A stretch of 64,000 nucleotides of DNA from Tigriopus japonicus. Lineage: Eukaryota; Arthropoda; Copepoda; Harpacticoida; Harpacticidae. The stretch is taken from positions 5,690,035-5,754,034 of the forward strand of contig CM021321.1 in the NCBI GenBank assembly GCA_010645155.1. The letters run 5' to 3'. Shown here one piece after another: positions 45,067 to 58,005 of the stretch (positions are counted from its first letter, which is position 1; every line of letters begins with the position of its first letter). The translations under genes and the position numbers were made by a program. The notes below the pieces were generated by a model that made no database searches, had not been told where the DNA came from, and saw only the letters and a list, made by a program, of their open reading frames with translations.

Positions 45067-48000
45067 CTAGGAGCAAGAATACCAATCAAGCTTTTTGCAA
45101 TGAAATTTCCAAGATTTGATGTCTAGGAAGTCAAGCAAGAGAAGGAAGACATGAAGTATCTTTCTTTCTTTTTAATTTCCTTGGCTTTCTAGCTATCAGA
45201 TCCTGAAAATTTTAATGAATGCTAGAAGCTTTCTAACTATTCTTTCTCTCAACTAAAGGACACCTTCTTGCTTTGCTTTCAGACCGAATAAAATGTGAAA
45301 GACAGAACAGTCTCCTTTATTTCATTTTTAAGCCAGACTGACGACACCTTTTGTACCTTTGAGTGTTGACGTAGACTTATAGTCGACGAATAGGCACTAC
45401 AAACATTTTTGACACAAAGATTATGGGCATAATAATGGCTAAGAGTGAAACAAACGATACTCTTCCTTCTTTTACGTGTTTCTTGGTATTTAAACAAAAA
45501 GGGAGAGTATATTTTTGATTAGGACAAAAAAACTAATCAAGTATTTTGTTAGCGATCAAACCATGTAATATTTTTTTCATTTTTAAACACTTACTACTTC
45601 ACACTACTTTTGCTTTGTTTTGCTTAAATTTTCTGGTGGCTATTTTGTTTTTCACCCAAAGTGCAGTGTGTGCACTGTGCACCCAGACAATCATAAAAAG
45701 CTTGAAAAGTGTTCCTGCTCCTCTACTTCACAACAATGCCTTCCTTCTTGTGAGCCTTGTAAGGAATTCAGGGTCTTGACCACCAAACAATAAGTTTGTT
45801 CTCACTTATAGTTCAGTACATGTGGAAAAATGAATTGATTTCAATTGAATACTATAGATAAGATAAGGTCGTTCCATATTTCTGGTGTTTCCGAAAAACT
45901 TTAAAGCACTTACGTCTAATCGATCGTGCTTGGTACAAAAAAAGTTTGGAATTCAGTATGTCAAAATACCACCTTGTTTGTGATCGCCGTGAGAGAAGGC
46001 CCTCTTGGAGTCTGTCTTCCTTTTAGAGGAACTTGTGTTTCAGTATAGCTTTGACTCTTAGTTGTGTTTTAAACTTTCAATCATATAGTTGTCGAATTAT
46101 GCAAAGAATTCGCTATGGGAGTTTTACTTCCGGGTTCAATTGTTAGTTTGAACATTTCCCGCATCATCAAAAATTAACTGTGAGACGGAAGAACAATTTG
46201 AGATATACGGGTGCTGAAAGTTTCCCTTCTTGATAACTTGGTTTATTCCCATGAATCATAGTGGAAGTAGAATCATTGGCATTGAAGTTCAAATTAATAG
46301 TGCGCGTAGACTCTCAAGTAGTACTTTTATGGATTATTTGAGTCCGTACAGTTACAAGATTCTTTCACAACTTTCTTCGTCACTGAGGTTATGAGGTGAG
46401 GATGCTAAAAGCTGACGAGTGCATTTGATCCAACCAAGCACATGTCAAATTATTGAGCATTATTTCATTCTTCATCTCGATTTTGGACTCAAACGTAATT
46501 ACGTATTGATGAAAGTAAAAATCTAACCCCAACATCAAGCTTGAATACGTATGTCATGCTTTTTTCTTGTAATGTTTTACTTTCAATCTAAACCTTCATG
46601 GTCTTTAATTCGACAAAGGACAACGGCGATCGCCCTCTCATCTTTTGAAGGCCTTTTTAAAGGCCCTTTCAAAGACCTGAGAAGGAATTTTTCGACGTTT
46701 ACACCTTTCTAATGATGATTTGCGCGCCTATTCGTTATAAATTGAAACTGCAATAGCGAGACAATGAACACTGGATTAAAGAACAAATTTTCATATTTTT
46801 AAGCGAAGTAAATTTCTTTAATTTGATTTTACCTGGTGAGAACGGGAGTCAATCTAGCCATTGACAACCAAAACCTTTCAATTTACGGCCCATTTCCTAG
46901 AGAAAATGGTGTTTGTCACGTGTTTTGTGTTGCTGAAAGTTCGGGGAAAGTTGATCTTACGGAACCAACATGCTGCATTATAGACAGAATATGTTCCTAA
47001 GAATGCTTTATGGTTAACATTAAGAAAATGTTGATAAACGAAAATTGTCTTGTTTAATCTTAATGTTAGAAGAATTGCATTTTTTTCTTGATCTTGAATT
47101 CATTTTTCGACATGGCCCTAGTTTAATTGTTGATCACGGTAAAGTTACAAATTCTAGCACTCCTTATTCGACTTTGAGGGCGCATTTATGTTTGCCGTTA
47201 AAGCCGCCACGCTCATAATCAGCCCGAGATACCCAAAGCACTGCACAAAAATGACGGTCTAGTAGGGATGAAGAAACCTGTAGCGATGATTCAAAACTTA
47301 ACGAGATAAGTTTAGATCGCCAAGCTTCGATTGTGATTTAACTTGGATTGAAAGAAACAAAGCTTATTTGTTTATGTTGTATTGGAAAATCCCGCACCTC
47401 TGATAAACAATGGCGAACGATGTTCTCAAATCTTCATAAGGAAATAAAAGACAAAAAGCATGCACCTTATTTCTCACAGCATTGCGATGGCGTTCTCGAC
47501 GAATCATTTCGGACAGCAATTTTACAAGAATGTCAAGAGACCAAACTTAGCCCATCTCGAAATTTACTGTTGTACTTTTCGGTACTTGAGCATTAGGAAG
47601 CAACCTTGAAAGTGAATGGTGGTGCCATAAAATTCACATTCTTCATTTATGTCCAAACGCTTGAAACTAGAAATCACTGAGTGTGTACTGAAAAGCACAC
47701 GACGCTTAGTTCCAAACTTTAGGTAGGTCAAAAAGAAATTTGGCTCATTGTTCATTTGAAGAGAAGTCGAGTCTGAATTTCAGGTATCCGTTTCGAGACG
47801 CAATAAAACAGCAAGGAGAGACAAAGTGTGGGTGAACGTGATGTTTTTTAAAACTTTGTTTCGTTTTATATGAAACTTTGCCAACTTTTGTTAGTCTCCA
47901 CATCATTTGAAATGCATGGAAAATGATCATATTCAAGTATGTTCCACATTAAATAAATGTGATTCGAAATTTCCTATTTTTCTACATAATAAATGCTTTA

Positions 48001-48893
48001 TTTTTTTTATTCAGAAGCAAGCATGTCTAAAGAATGGTATCAGAGGACCCTTTTTCTTTTTTTAATACTCAGAGAGAGAGTATTCAAAAACACTAGCATA
48101 GCCTACCAACACAAAATACATGATGTGGAATGACGTTTTTGACCTTTCTTCTCCTCTGGTCAAAAATACCTCCAATTGGACATGTTGTTTTTTGTTTTGA
48201 TAATTTGGGTGCGTGGATATTGGAGAATCCGGACACCCAAAGCCTAACCGCTATTGCAATTTTTGCTCTGGATTAGAAACACACTCCTTTAATGGTTTTG
48301 AGATGAGTCAGACTCAAGATCCAATTGGACAGGGAAGAAAAAAATTTCCTTGATTGTCACATGATTAGTTTTAATAATGACACCACACATCATATAAATT
48401 ACTAAATTATAGGTCATTATTGGAAATAAATTGTACAACCGAGTTATCAGACTGTCAAATATTTGTCCACGAAGAAGTAACGATTTAAACCTTTTTAAAC
48501 GAGTGTTGAAGCTTGCGTTAGACAAACCAACTAATATAAGGTGTTTTTTTTCAAATGAACAGTATGATCATTGTATATTTTTCTTTAAAGTTTTAAAAGA
48601 GAAGCGAATCTAAAAAATAGTATCATAAAAAGTTTGTGATTGAAAATCGGTCACGTATAAGGAAATGCAATCTTCCACCGATTGCATTTCTTTCCAAGTT
48701 GCCACAAACAGTAAAAACTTGATCTGCCAAAAAATAAGGCGAGGAGTAAATTTTATTTTCATTCGACGGTGCTCCGGCAATGATTGCAAATATCCTCTGA
48801 AATTGGGTTGTAATAAGATACTTAACAAGGACTTAATCATCTAAAAAGTTTATAAATGATTGGAGTTTGAATGATTAGGCACTGAAGACTTAC

Positions 48894-49647
48894 CGAATTG
48901 ACTTCTCATCCAAGGATAGAGAGGAGACGGAAGTGGTGCTTGTGAGGCGTTTTGTTGAGTATTTGGTTGGCTAGGGTTCAGGTTTGCTTGGGTATGTTGT
49001 TCCTGTCCAATGTTGTATGGACTTGGTACCACTGCAGATCCCGGACCAGTGGCACTGCATTGTTGAGCAGACGATGGAGGAGGGGGTGGAGGGGGAGGGG
49101 GTGGTTGATTGGGTTGTGGAATATTGTTATTGTATATTTGTGGATGTTGACTTTGTGTTATAGTGCACGGATATTGTTGATACTGAGGTTGTGAGGAAAC
49201 AGTTGGGTGAGGTTGAGAACTGGATTCTATCTTTTGTTGCACTTGAGGACTAGGTGGATTATTCGAAGCAAGCTTGCAAGTATATTGAGTTTGCCCTTGC
49301 TGATTAAAAAGATGATGCTGAGCAGTCACTTGTTGAACACCTATCGGCGAGTCTGGCCGTCCAGAGGGTGGAACGGGTTCGTGCCATGTTGCATTTTGTG
49401 AGTCACTCCCGGAGCCTTGATGAACGTAATATCCATTACGGTCATAATAAGGATACCGGTGTTGCGTTGGTGACCCCTGAATTGAAGGATGTTGGGGCTG
49501 CTGTGGATATTGATGCCATTGGGAAGCGATTTGTCGAGGATCGGCATTGAGTGCGCTAGGATCTTGGCCTCCTTGTACCCCAGGGATGTATGAATATGGG
49601 CTGTTTGTGTAGCTTGTGGTCTGGTCATATCCAGTCATTCCGGACAT
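48894..49647 (-). CDS. Antp: Antennapedia, first coding exon (N-terminal region and YPWM motif)
   Basis: It encodes residues 1-251. The ATG at 49647 is the first after an in-frame TAA six codons upstream. The N-terminus has a degenerate SYTNSPYSY in place of the usual MSSYF-type motif. Residues 64-70 (RYPYYDR) resemble the YPRFPPYDR block of Antp. The middle is Gln/Pro-rich with a ten-proline run at 182-191 and a CKLASNN block at 124-130. The hexapeptide LYPWMRSQF is at 243-251, the docking site for Extradenticle/Pbx cofactors. The exon ends at G|GTAAGT. With the homeodomain exon, the protein is 330 residues, somewhat shorter than Drosophila Antp (378, from memory). CCAG|CA just before the ATG suggests that the 5' UTR is in upstream exons. 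Confidence 0.94.
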
Positions 49648-49690
49648 TGCTGGAGAGGGTTGTTATGGGAGCTCACCAGATGAAAAAGAA
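49648..49690 (-). other. Antp: Candidate splice acceptor just before the Antp start codon
   Basis: On the minus strand a pyrimidine-rich run ends CCCTCTCCAG with AG at 49650-49651, two bases before the ATG (CA|ATG). Antp genes in other arthropods have separate 5' UTR exons, so an upstream non-coding exon above this point is likely, but I cannot place it. Confidence 0.5.
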
Positions 49691-50714
49691 GTGCATCACT
49701 GAGTTGACCCTAAAACCAATAATGGTACCTCGTTTACATAAAAACAATTGGAAATTAATGCGGCTTTCATGAACCAACAGGCTTAATTGCAAAAGACACG
49801 AAATATTTTGTATTGAATCAAAAAACGTGTATCTGAATTCCTCAAATTATATCACTTGATTTCTTTCTGATGTCATGCATGATCTGCCGATGCTTGATAT
49901 TTTTCCTATTTTGTTAGCATTGCCCAAAAACGCATTTCATCTCATACCAAAGCGTTTACAACTAAAGCTTTACGAAGCTATTTTTACCCCAAGTGCATGA
50001 ATGATTAAACAATGCACTAGGAGGCAAAACTGGAATAAGACTTCAAATTGAGCAAATGAACTTAATGACTACCGATCTTTGCGAGATAATCGTAACTTGC
50101 TTGGTTTGATCATTTACTCGGCGGTATTTGGGCAGGCGGGCTTCTTCACATGTAGACCCTCGAACCAACTGTGGCACCTATTTGCAGCTTGGCGCAGTTA
50201 CGTTAAACCAAACAAGATGTAAACGAAAAAGTAGAAACGCCACGGTTATCGATCGGCAGGCTTTTGTAAAGCTTTTGGTTTACAACGACATTAAGTTATC
50301 AAATTGGGTGGCGTTGCTGGCTCGAATGTACACAATACTAGTTACTTCATATGAGTTTAAATGGAAAACGAATCTCCTTCGTTTTGTTACGCAAAACATG
50401 TTTTTTGATAAAATGAAGTTTTTTTGGATTGTAAAACTCAGAAAACAAGATGATGAGATCGATTTCCAAATTGCGTTTATGGCGTTGCAAGAGACATTGT
50501 GTCCGCCTTTTCAATGCAGTCTTTTTCAAATCTAATTTGATAATTAGGGCCCCGATTTGAAATGGATTTTTTAAGCAAAAATAAAGATTCACCAAATTTT
50601 CAAAACCAAAAATTAATTGATTTCAATAAGAAAGAATGAAGACAATATGAATACTTTGAGCAGCAAATGTCAATAAAAAGTTAATGTATTTGAACAAAAA
50701 ATGAAGCTTTACTA
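49691..50714. other. No recognised gene upstream of the Antp coding region
   Basis: Probably an intron or promoter region of Antp. An open frame at 50128-50535 has no family resemblance. Confidence 0.45.
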
Positions 50715-51890
50715 ATCACGGTATTGAAAAATTCATAGCAGGTTTCTATGGAAATTCTCAAACACTATGAGAATCTGTGAATCTGTATGAGATCTGATCA
50801 GACTCAGAAGACCAAGAGGAACAACTTTGACTTATTGAGTTTCTCTAAGTTAGGTCTATATTAAAAGTTATACACCTAAAAACCTGTTATATAAACATTG
50901 TTTAAAAAATCTAGTCAGTACACTTTTAGAGCATACCTTTTGAAATCGAAATTGCTTGGAACTATGTTGCTCAGCTGCTGAATTACGTGAGTTTAACCGG
51001 TTCATTTTTGACCCAAAAAAGCGATGAAAATTAAAATTTCCAAACAAACAGCATAAAGTTTTTAATGACACTACATGAAATAATCGTTCTTCATTTCCAA
51101 TGTTTTGTCATACCATGTTAAAATAACATTTATTAATACTTAATACACACTAACAATACATATTTTTTAAAAACTACGTATCAATTGATTTGCGTAGGTT
51201 AGGTTTTCAAATGAAAATTGAGAAAAATATTGCCAAGTGTGTCATCGTATTTTGTAAGAATTCGATATTTCTCAAAGAACCATGGTCAAATTGGACCAAA
51301 ATCAATTTCTCAAAATTTCCATTGAGAACCTCCAAATATGACCTTCCCATAATTCATAGGCCATAACTTGAAAAATTGCATTTTTAGTGCGTTTTAGGAA
51401 ATAGTACATAATATTATTTTGACATGCTATGACAAAACATTGAAAAATGAAGATTTTTTATTTCTTGATGTAATTTAAAAATCTATGTTATTTGTTCGGA
51501 AATTTCAGTTTTCTTTGACCCGGAACGTTTTTTTCGCTTTTTGGGGGCCAAAGATGAACCGGTTAAACTCAAATAATTCAGTAGCTGAACAACATAGTTC
51601 CAAGTAATTTCAATTTAAATTGTATTTAAATCTGCTCTAAAAGTGTACTAACTAGATTTTCAAAAAATAATTTATTTCATAGGTTTTTAGGTATAAAACT
51701 TTTAATCTAGATCTGACTTAAATCTGATTTAAATCTGCTCTAAAAGTGTACTGACTAGATTTTCAAAAAATAATTTATTTCATAGGTTTTTAGGTATAAA
51801 ACTTTTAATCTAGATCTGACTTTGAGAAACTCAGCAAATCAAAGTTGCTTCCCAAGCTATGATTTTTTCAGTAACGTGTTAGCCCAGGTT
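50715..51890. mobile_element. Repeat F foldback element (about 1.2 kb)
   Basis: The left arm 50715-51150 and right arm 51395-51890 are inverted copies. TTGGAACTATGTTGCTCAGC near 50954 is mirrored near 51590, GTCAGTACACTTTTAGAGC near 50914 near 51635, and CAATGTTTTGTCAT near 51097 near 51430. The right arm contains an extra 103-bp tandem copy. Partial copies lie at 12385-12801 and 32600-32865. There is no coding content. Confidence 0.85.
51628..51820 (+). repeat. Tandem duplication, 103-bp period
   Basis: TCTGCTCTAAAAGTGTACT at 51631 recurs at 51734, and the copies stay nearly identical through AATCTAGATCTGAC (ending 51717 and 51820). It lies in the right arm of the repeat F foldback. Confidence 0.9.
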
Positions 51891-54800
51891 TTTGTTACAA
51901 GTTGGATGTAAACTGAGATGCGTTAAACGTTGTCTTTTATTATTAGTGAAAGCTAATTTCATTTTTAACTTTTTTTGGAATACAATAGACTAAAGATACA
52001 ACGAAACCTCTAACCAACACAGACACTTCACCAATTGAAAGATAGGAATAATAAAGACATGTTAGAGGTTAATGCGCTAAGTTCGAGTGGGAAACCTTTC
52101 CAAATCAGGAAAAATCTTAAGCAATATTGTTTGAAAATAACATTTTGGTTCAAGTGGTTTAGTGTAACTCGACAATTTTTAGACTTTGATTCGTTGGGAA
52201 AAATAACTGATAATCTGCTTATTAGCCTAATTTGTTCTCTCAGGGCGTCAGAAAGGCTTTTGAAAATTTCATCAAGAGTTTCCAATTAGGATATTTCATT
52301 TCTTCAAAAATGGTATTTGCAAAAAGGATTGAACTATGTTTTTGCAGTCTACGGGACCTCAGAAAAATTTTGAAGGTTGGATTATCCACTTTCAAGTTTG
52401 TTGTGACAAAAGTGACAAACCAGTTTTTGTAAAAGAGGTTGAATTTGATACGGCCACAAAACACATATGTATGTCATTTAAAAAATATGTTCAATTCAAG
52501 AAGAAAACATGTGAAAATGAGTCTCATTTTTTCAAAAAATGTCGAATAAATCAAAAAATTTCAAACAAACACAAGTAATTGATAGATTTGGCAAAATAAT
52601 GCTAAATGTGGTAAAAAATAGAGAAATTTATTCCAATATTTGAATAAAAATGTTCAAAAAGTCTAAATCTCCCAAGAAGGGAAAATTAACCATTCAAAAT
52701 TTTGAGTGTCAAATCTAATTTAAAAAAGATTGGCAAATCGATCAATAATAGATTAGTTAATTTACATTTTTAAATGTTTCCGAGCTTCATTCATTTTTTT
52801 GAAATCAACTATTTCCGAGAGACAGACACACATGGTTATCTGTTCCGTTTCTTATGAATCACCCGGTAAAAATGGCTAACTCACCCACCGCCTTCTCAAC
52901 ACACTCTTGTCATCCAAGAGTTGATTTTTTACATAGAAACAATAGCTCCGTGAATGCTTTATTTTGTTCCAATTTGTTTAAATGTCACAAAATTAAGACA
53001 TTACCGTTCTTATAAACTTAAAATGAAGTATCGAAATATGAATTTTTGGATCACAGGTGAGTTGTTTCAACGATCTTTCGAAGGCCTGCAAAAAGGACGT
53101 TTTAATTAACCAGTCCTCAAATTCTTGAAATGTTAATTAATAGCGTTCATATCCCACGTCTCACATCTCAACCCGAAAGGAAAAGCAAAACTAAAAAACG
53201 CTAAAGGAAAGGGCGGCTTTTTAGCGCTCTCATATCGTCGTGGACAATTCCATTGCCTCCGCTCAAAACTACATTAAACTAATTGGCCTCAGAATTGAGA
53301 CATTAAATCCCATAGCAGGCCACACGAGCATTATTTGCTTTGATTGCAATAAAAGTCCCCATGATTGGCAATCTTGAAAGTTCACATATTTTACCTCTCG
53401 TGGCGAGCGCTTCGCTTAAATCCCCAAATGATTTGGTTGCATTATGCCGTGATGAAAATGAAAAGAAAGAGGGCAAATGTCTAGACTCATTGCTTTAAAA
53501 GAATTAGTAGAAAGCAGTTTTGCTTTAACTTGTAAGTAATAAAGTAATAAATCATCAGTGCAGTTGCATTTCATTAGAACTAAGTAATTGTAAGAAATAC
53601 GTACGCAACTTACCTTTTTTGGATTTTAATACACCACCAATTATGATCACCAATAAATAAACACATGTTCAATCTTGAGCATTCAAATCAGATACACTTT
53701 CTCTTAACAAAACTGTCCAGATAATTGAAAAACATGATTTCCTCGCAACAAAGCCAAACTATATCATCACTTTTCGAAGCTGCAGCAACAACTGTTCAAA
53801 TACGGTGTGCCGTGGGCAGGCCATCATTCACAGGCGCGCCACAGTGGTGAAAGCGTTAACTTCGAAACCACTCATTGACGAATTGCAGATTGATTTGACT
53901 AAGTTTAAAGCCTTAATTAACTTGTTTAATGTAAGTAGTAAGATGGTGTTCTCTTATTTAAACGCTCTTTCTTCTCTTAACTGCGAATTTCATCCCAAAG
54001 CAAAGAATTTGGTCCAAAGGTTTTGTGATCTCGCCGGTTCTTTCTTCCGTTCTTTTTTGACCAAATTTTTCACTGCCAAAAAGAAATGAGTCTTTCCTTG
54101 AACTCGCCTCTCGCCATGCCACCAATTAAGATGACCTAATAGAAGACTGGAACTAGCGAAATGTTTGACATTCTTCGTGCAAGACATAACTCAATGATGG
54201 AAACGAAGTATGGGATAAGGAGTGTGCTAGTCTCCCTCAAATTTATGTTCAAAAAACATGAAACTTCTGATTGAACTAATATCAAATGAGCTTGATCTAG
54301 TAGGAAATATATTGTTAATTCATAGCTCGGTAATGTGAAGTAATTTTGAACAATGGTTGTTTCTCCTGTCCTATTGCTGAGTATGCTCCATGATTCTAGT
54401 TCATATTACGTGAGTGATCCTGTTCATACTTCGTAGATAGTCAAAGCTGGATATGAAAAATCGAAATGATAATAGATCTTGTTATAAGACAACCTTTTAC
54501 CTCTTATCACATCAAAACACTTTGATCTTTTATCTTAAGCATAAACTCTTGATTACAGGGTGACCCACAGAGCTTTCCCAACCATTGGAAAATAACATCC
54601 ACTTTCCTTTCTCCATGTTTTCTATAGATTTTAGGAATCAGTTGCTTTTTGTCAGTTTGAGGAATTTTTTAGAAAGAATTTTACTCTCAAAGTTGTTTTC
54701 TGCCACGTTTAAAATCAGTGCACCCAAGATGTTATCTACTACTACACTGTTGCACTTCGAATCCAAAAGCTCTTGTTGGGTTGCAAAAATTAAAAGGGAT

Positions 54801-55361
54801 TTTATCTGCATTCTTAACTTGTTTCAACTTTTCACGAGTCACTGATTTGTGTGGTTAAAGAATTTGAGGGTTGTTTTTATATTGCTTTAAGTACACTTAA
54901 GCATCTTTAGGTACACTGAGCTGTTGGCACTGTTTGTCAACATGAACCACACTATTACTCTGTTAGAAAACGCATGTGAAATCCTACACTTCCAATCCTC
55001 TCAAGTTTTAAGACATTTGGGTTGAAATTCAATAATTTTTTAGTTTGCAATTACTGCCTTTCCTTTTCATGGCAAAACTGAGTGCTTTTTATAAATGCTT
55101 CACTGATAAGATGCTTAAGTACACCTCCAAGTCATTATTTAATGTTTCGTATTACTCCCAGGGGCATTTCAACATGGAAAGCAAATTTATTGTAATCTTT
55201 CCGCAATCAAAGAGTTCAAAGTTCCCTCCTACACCCTTTTTCAAGAAATTAACACATGATATTGTAAAACAAACTTTCAGTCACTCTCAAAAGTATGTTT
55301 CCCATGGACTGTCGCAAGGGAGCGACCTCAAGTGGCAAATATCGCATCATAAATGTGCAGA
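51891..55361. other. No recognised gene
   Basis: AT-rich sequence probably upstream of or within the 5' part of Antp. Two TTAATTAA-type homeodomain-like core words occur at 53102-53109 and 53132-53139. The open frames at 52028-52578, 53805-54089 and 54585-55361 have no family resemblance. Confidence 0.45.
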
Positions 55362-55915
55362 GGTGGAGAAATTCTTTAAAACTACTCTTCACTTCACTAA
55401 GTTTGGAGGCCTCTCATAGATCACCAATGATTTCAAATTGGTGGAAGTCAACTGGAAGTTGTGAATCATTGTATGAAGAATTAATTTTAGCTTTTAAGAG
55501 CATCATGAATTCAAAATGAGGCAAAAATCAGGATTTTTGCATCATTTTGAAGGAATTACCGGTCTAAAATTTCTACTTCAGTTTCAAAATTAGTCACCCT
55601 CTGCATATGAGGAGCAAGAGAAAAGGGGGAAAATAGAACGAAAGAGTTGACCAATTCAGAGTGATAAATTTCAGATCTATAAAAAGGAGGAACAGAAGCC
55701 CTCAGACTTATGGATTTCTGAACACTGTTGTGACTCACAAAAGCATTTTTTTCTTTTGGAAGTACACAACTCTTCATGTTTGAATAATTGGCTACACAAT
55801 AAAATAGAGGAGAAACGTCAAACATCTGTAAGCTATGCATAAAAGGCAAAAGAACCCACTACATACAGAGGGTCACAAAGTATTAGCATGCATCCCACGT
55901 CTTGAAGCGGGAGAG
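55362..55915 (+). repeat. Copy of the 513-bp element found in family A copy 3
   Basis: It follows 26025-26500 in order: GAGAAATTCT..., CTTCACTTCACTAAG, TTTTGCATCATTTTGAA, CAGTTTCAAAATTAG, CTCAGACTTATGG, AACACTGTTGTGAC. Divergence is moderate with several indels. It has the same orientation as the left-hand copy. Confidence 0.7.
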
Positions 55916-57728
55916 TCTATTTAAAGTTATTCTTTCATTAAGTAGACTTTTATTCAGCTTTGAACATATCTTGACACAAATGATTAAGGAATTAAGGGGC
56001 TTGGAAGATACTAAGTAATGGAAATAATTCTGAGTCACAGATTGGGCACCCTTTGGGGTTGATAATTTGATGGACAGCATCTCAATAAACCCTCCAATTC
56101 TAACTTTGAAACCATAACAGACTACATTTTCTTATAGAGGAGTGTTAATCGTCAAGAAAAAAATAACTCAATCAAGACAGAACAGACAACCCAAGTGAGG
56201 ATTTCATCGTTCAAACGAGTTTGGTTTCTCAAAGTCGTGAACGTGTTCTAATGACGCACATAAAATGTCGCTGGTCTCTGAAATTGACACTTAATCTCGG
56301 ATCAGCACGACATTCGTCGCGGCTTTTGACAAAGTACTTCGCGCATTTTCGTCGTTAATAGTACGCTAAAAACATCTTTAGTAGCTAACAATGTGAGCAT
56401 TTTGTCCTGGTTCTGCAGGTCAAAGTGTGGATATATTGTTCAAACATTTCGCCCGATGCTATGTAATGCTAAAACAGATTTATTTGCTAGCATTGTCCAT
56501 TTTTTGCTGCATGGGGCACATTGGACTTAGGAGAGTTAATTCTCGACCTTTGCAAAACTGACAAAGAAAAAAAACTGAGAAACTACTCAATCTAAAAACC
56601 GCGCCAAATAAATTGTTCGACCTTACTTCAACAAGAAACACACGATTTTTGAGTTTATATAATTTTTTTTGTCATTTCCACAACAAATGAGGTCGTTGAA
56701 TTGAGACAGGCTGGTAGTTCCTAAAAAAGCCTATGTCGCTTCGGGCAAAATCTTGCGTGTCTCTGTTTTGCCGAGGTAACTACGATGGCTAAGACTTCAT
56801 TTCAGTCACAAGTTGACTCAAAAGACACCGAGGTCATGTGTTTTATGCATGGGATGGATGCTTCAAGTATAAAGGGTAGTCCATAATGAACGTCCCCTCA
56901 GATTTTAGCAATAATTTATGAAAAAACAAGATGCCACAGCAACTTCTTGTAAAAATAACAGGAAAATATCGAAAGCATACGTACAGAGTGACTTGGCGCA
57001 GAAAAAATACGACCTATGGATTTTGTCTCTTCACAATTGAATGAACAACCACATGCTCGGTCAACGGCAAAGGGCAACAGTTATGAGAAATACTTTATTA
57101 ACATCTCATTATGCCATATAGAACAACTTTTACTCAAAATTCAGTAGTGGTTAAAGCTAAACCATATTTTGAATCCATTTTTTCTTTGTTTTCGTTCGTA
57201 TGTTAATACTAACTAGAGGGCAGAACAAAAGGTGGGAAAAATGTCAAAAAGAGAAGTTTCAAAATTGGAAATATGGCCGAAAAAGTTCTTTTTGAGCTAA
57301 AAATGGGCCAATAAGTTTTTACGCGATGAAAATGAACGAAACAAGGTTGTTTTCCCGCCCAAAATGGCCAAAAAAGTTTTCTCTACTCAATTTGTCAATT
57401 AATTAGTATATTTTATCTGTTGTTTTTTAAGGCGGCAATTCTTTGACTCGATTTCTGAATCAAAAATTTTTTGTTAATGTTTTTTGTATCAGAAAAACGT
57501 GAAAAAAAGTTTGTTTTCTGCTTGAAATTTCTATAGTATGCAAAAATATGTTCAAAATAAGTTGTAAAACCCAAAAAAGCTTTTTCCTGGCAAAATGGGC
57601 ACAAAAGTGTTATAATGTTTAAGTTAAAACTATTTAATCCTCGCTCTAATACTAACTAACCTTTGGAATCATTTTGTGTCAGACCAAAAAAAAATAAATG
57701 TAATTTAGGGACTAAGGAGGGTCTAAAG
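55916..57728. other. No recognised gene
   Basis: AT-rich sequence. At 57240-57600 short phrases of the form AAAATGG(C/G)C-AAAAAAGTTTT recur several times in a loose, irregular array. Confidence 0.45.
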
Positions 57729-57997
57729 CAGAGCAACCATTTTTGGGTCAAGGCCCACGAAATTTAATTCGTGTTGTCAGGGGCCCACCAAACAGGCATT
57801 GGTAGATTCAGGGGCCCACAAATTAGCGATCAAAAAGCTTTGGGCCCATGAGTACAGTACTATGGATGGCTCTTGGGCCTACTATTTTGGACTTTTTTTA
57901 TAGCTCCTGGGCCCACCAACGACCACCCTTGGGCCCACCAACGACCACCATTTGACGACGACCATTTGGGCCGCAGCCCACCCGTTGCCGACCCCCG
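57729..57997. mobile_element. hAT-like MITE (269 bp), GGGCCCAC-rich
   Basis: It is flanked by GTCTAAAG (57721-57728) and GTTTAAAG (57998-58005), an 8-bp duplication with one difference. The left end begins CAGAGCAACC. The right end, inverted, reads CGGGGGTCGGCAACGGGTGGGC, like the terminal motif of many hAT MITEs. The interior has repeated GGGCCCACCAACGACCACC words. It is strikingly G+C-rich for this region. Confidence 0.7.
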
Positions 57998-58005
57998 GTT
58001 TAAAG

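Noticed and set aside
48952..49194. Arginine/leucine-rich open frame antisense to the Antp exon
   Set aside because: It is the complement of Gln/Pro-rich Antp coding sequence, which produces such frames automatically.
50128..50535. 135-residue open frame upstream of Antp
   Set aside because: It has no recognisable domain, a random-looking composition and no splice or start context that sets it apart.
53805..54089. 94-residue open frame with a lysine-rich end
   Set aside because: No family resemblance; frames of this length are expected in 64 kb.
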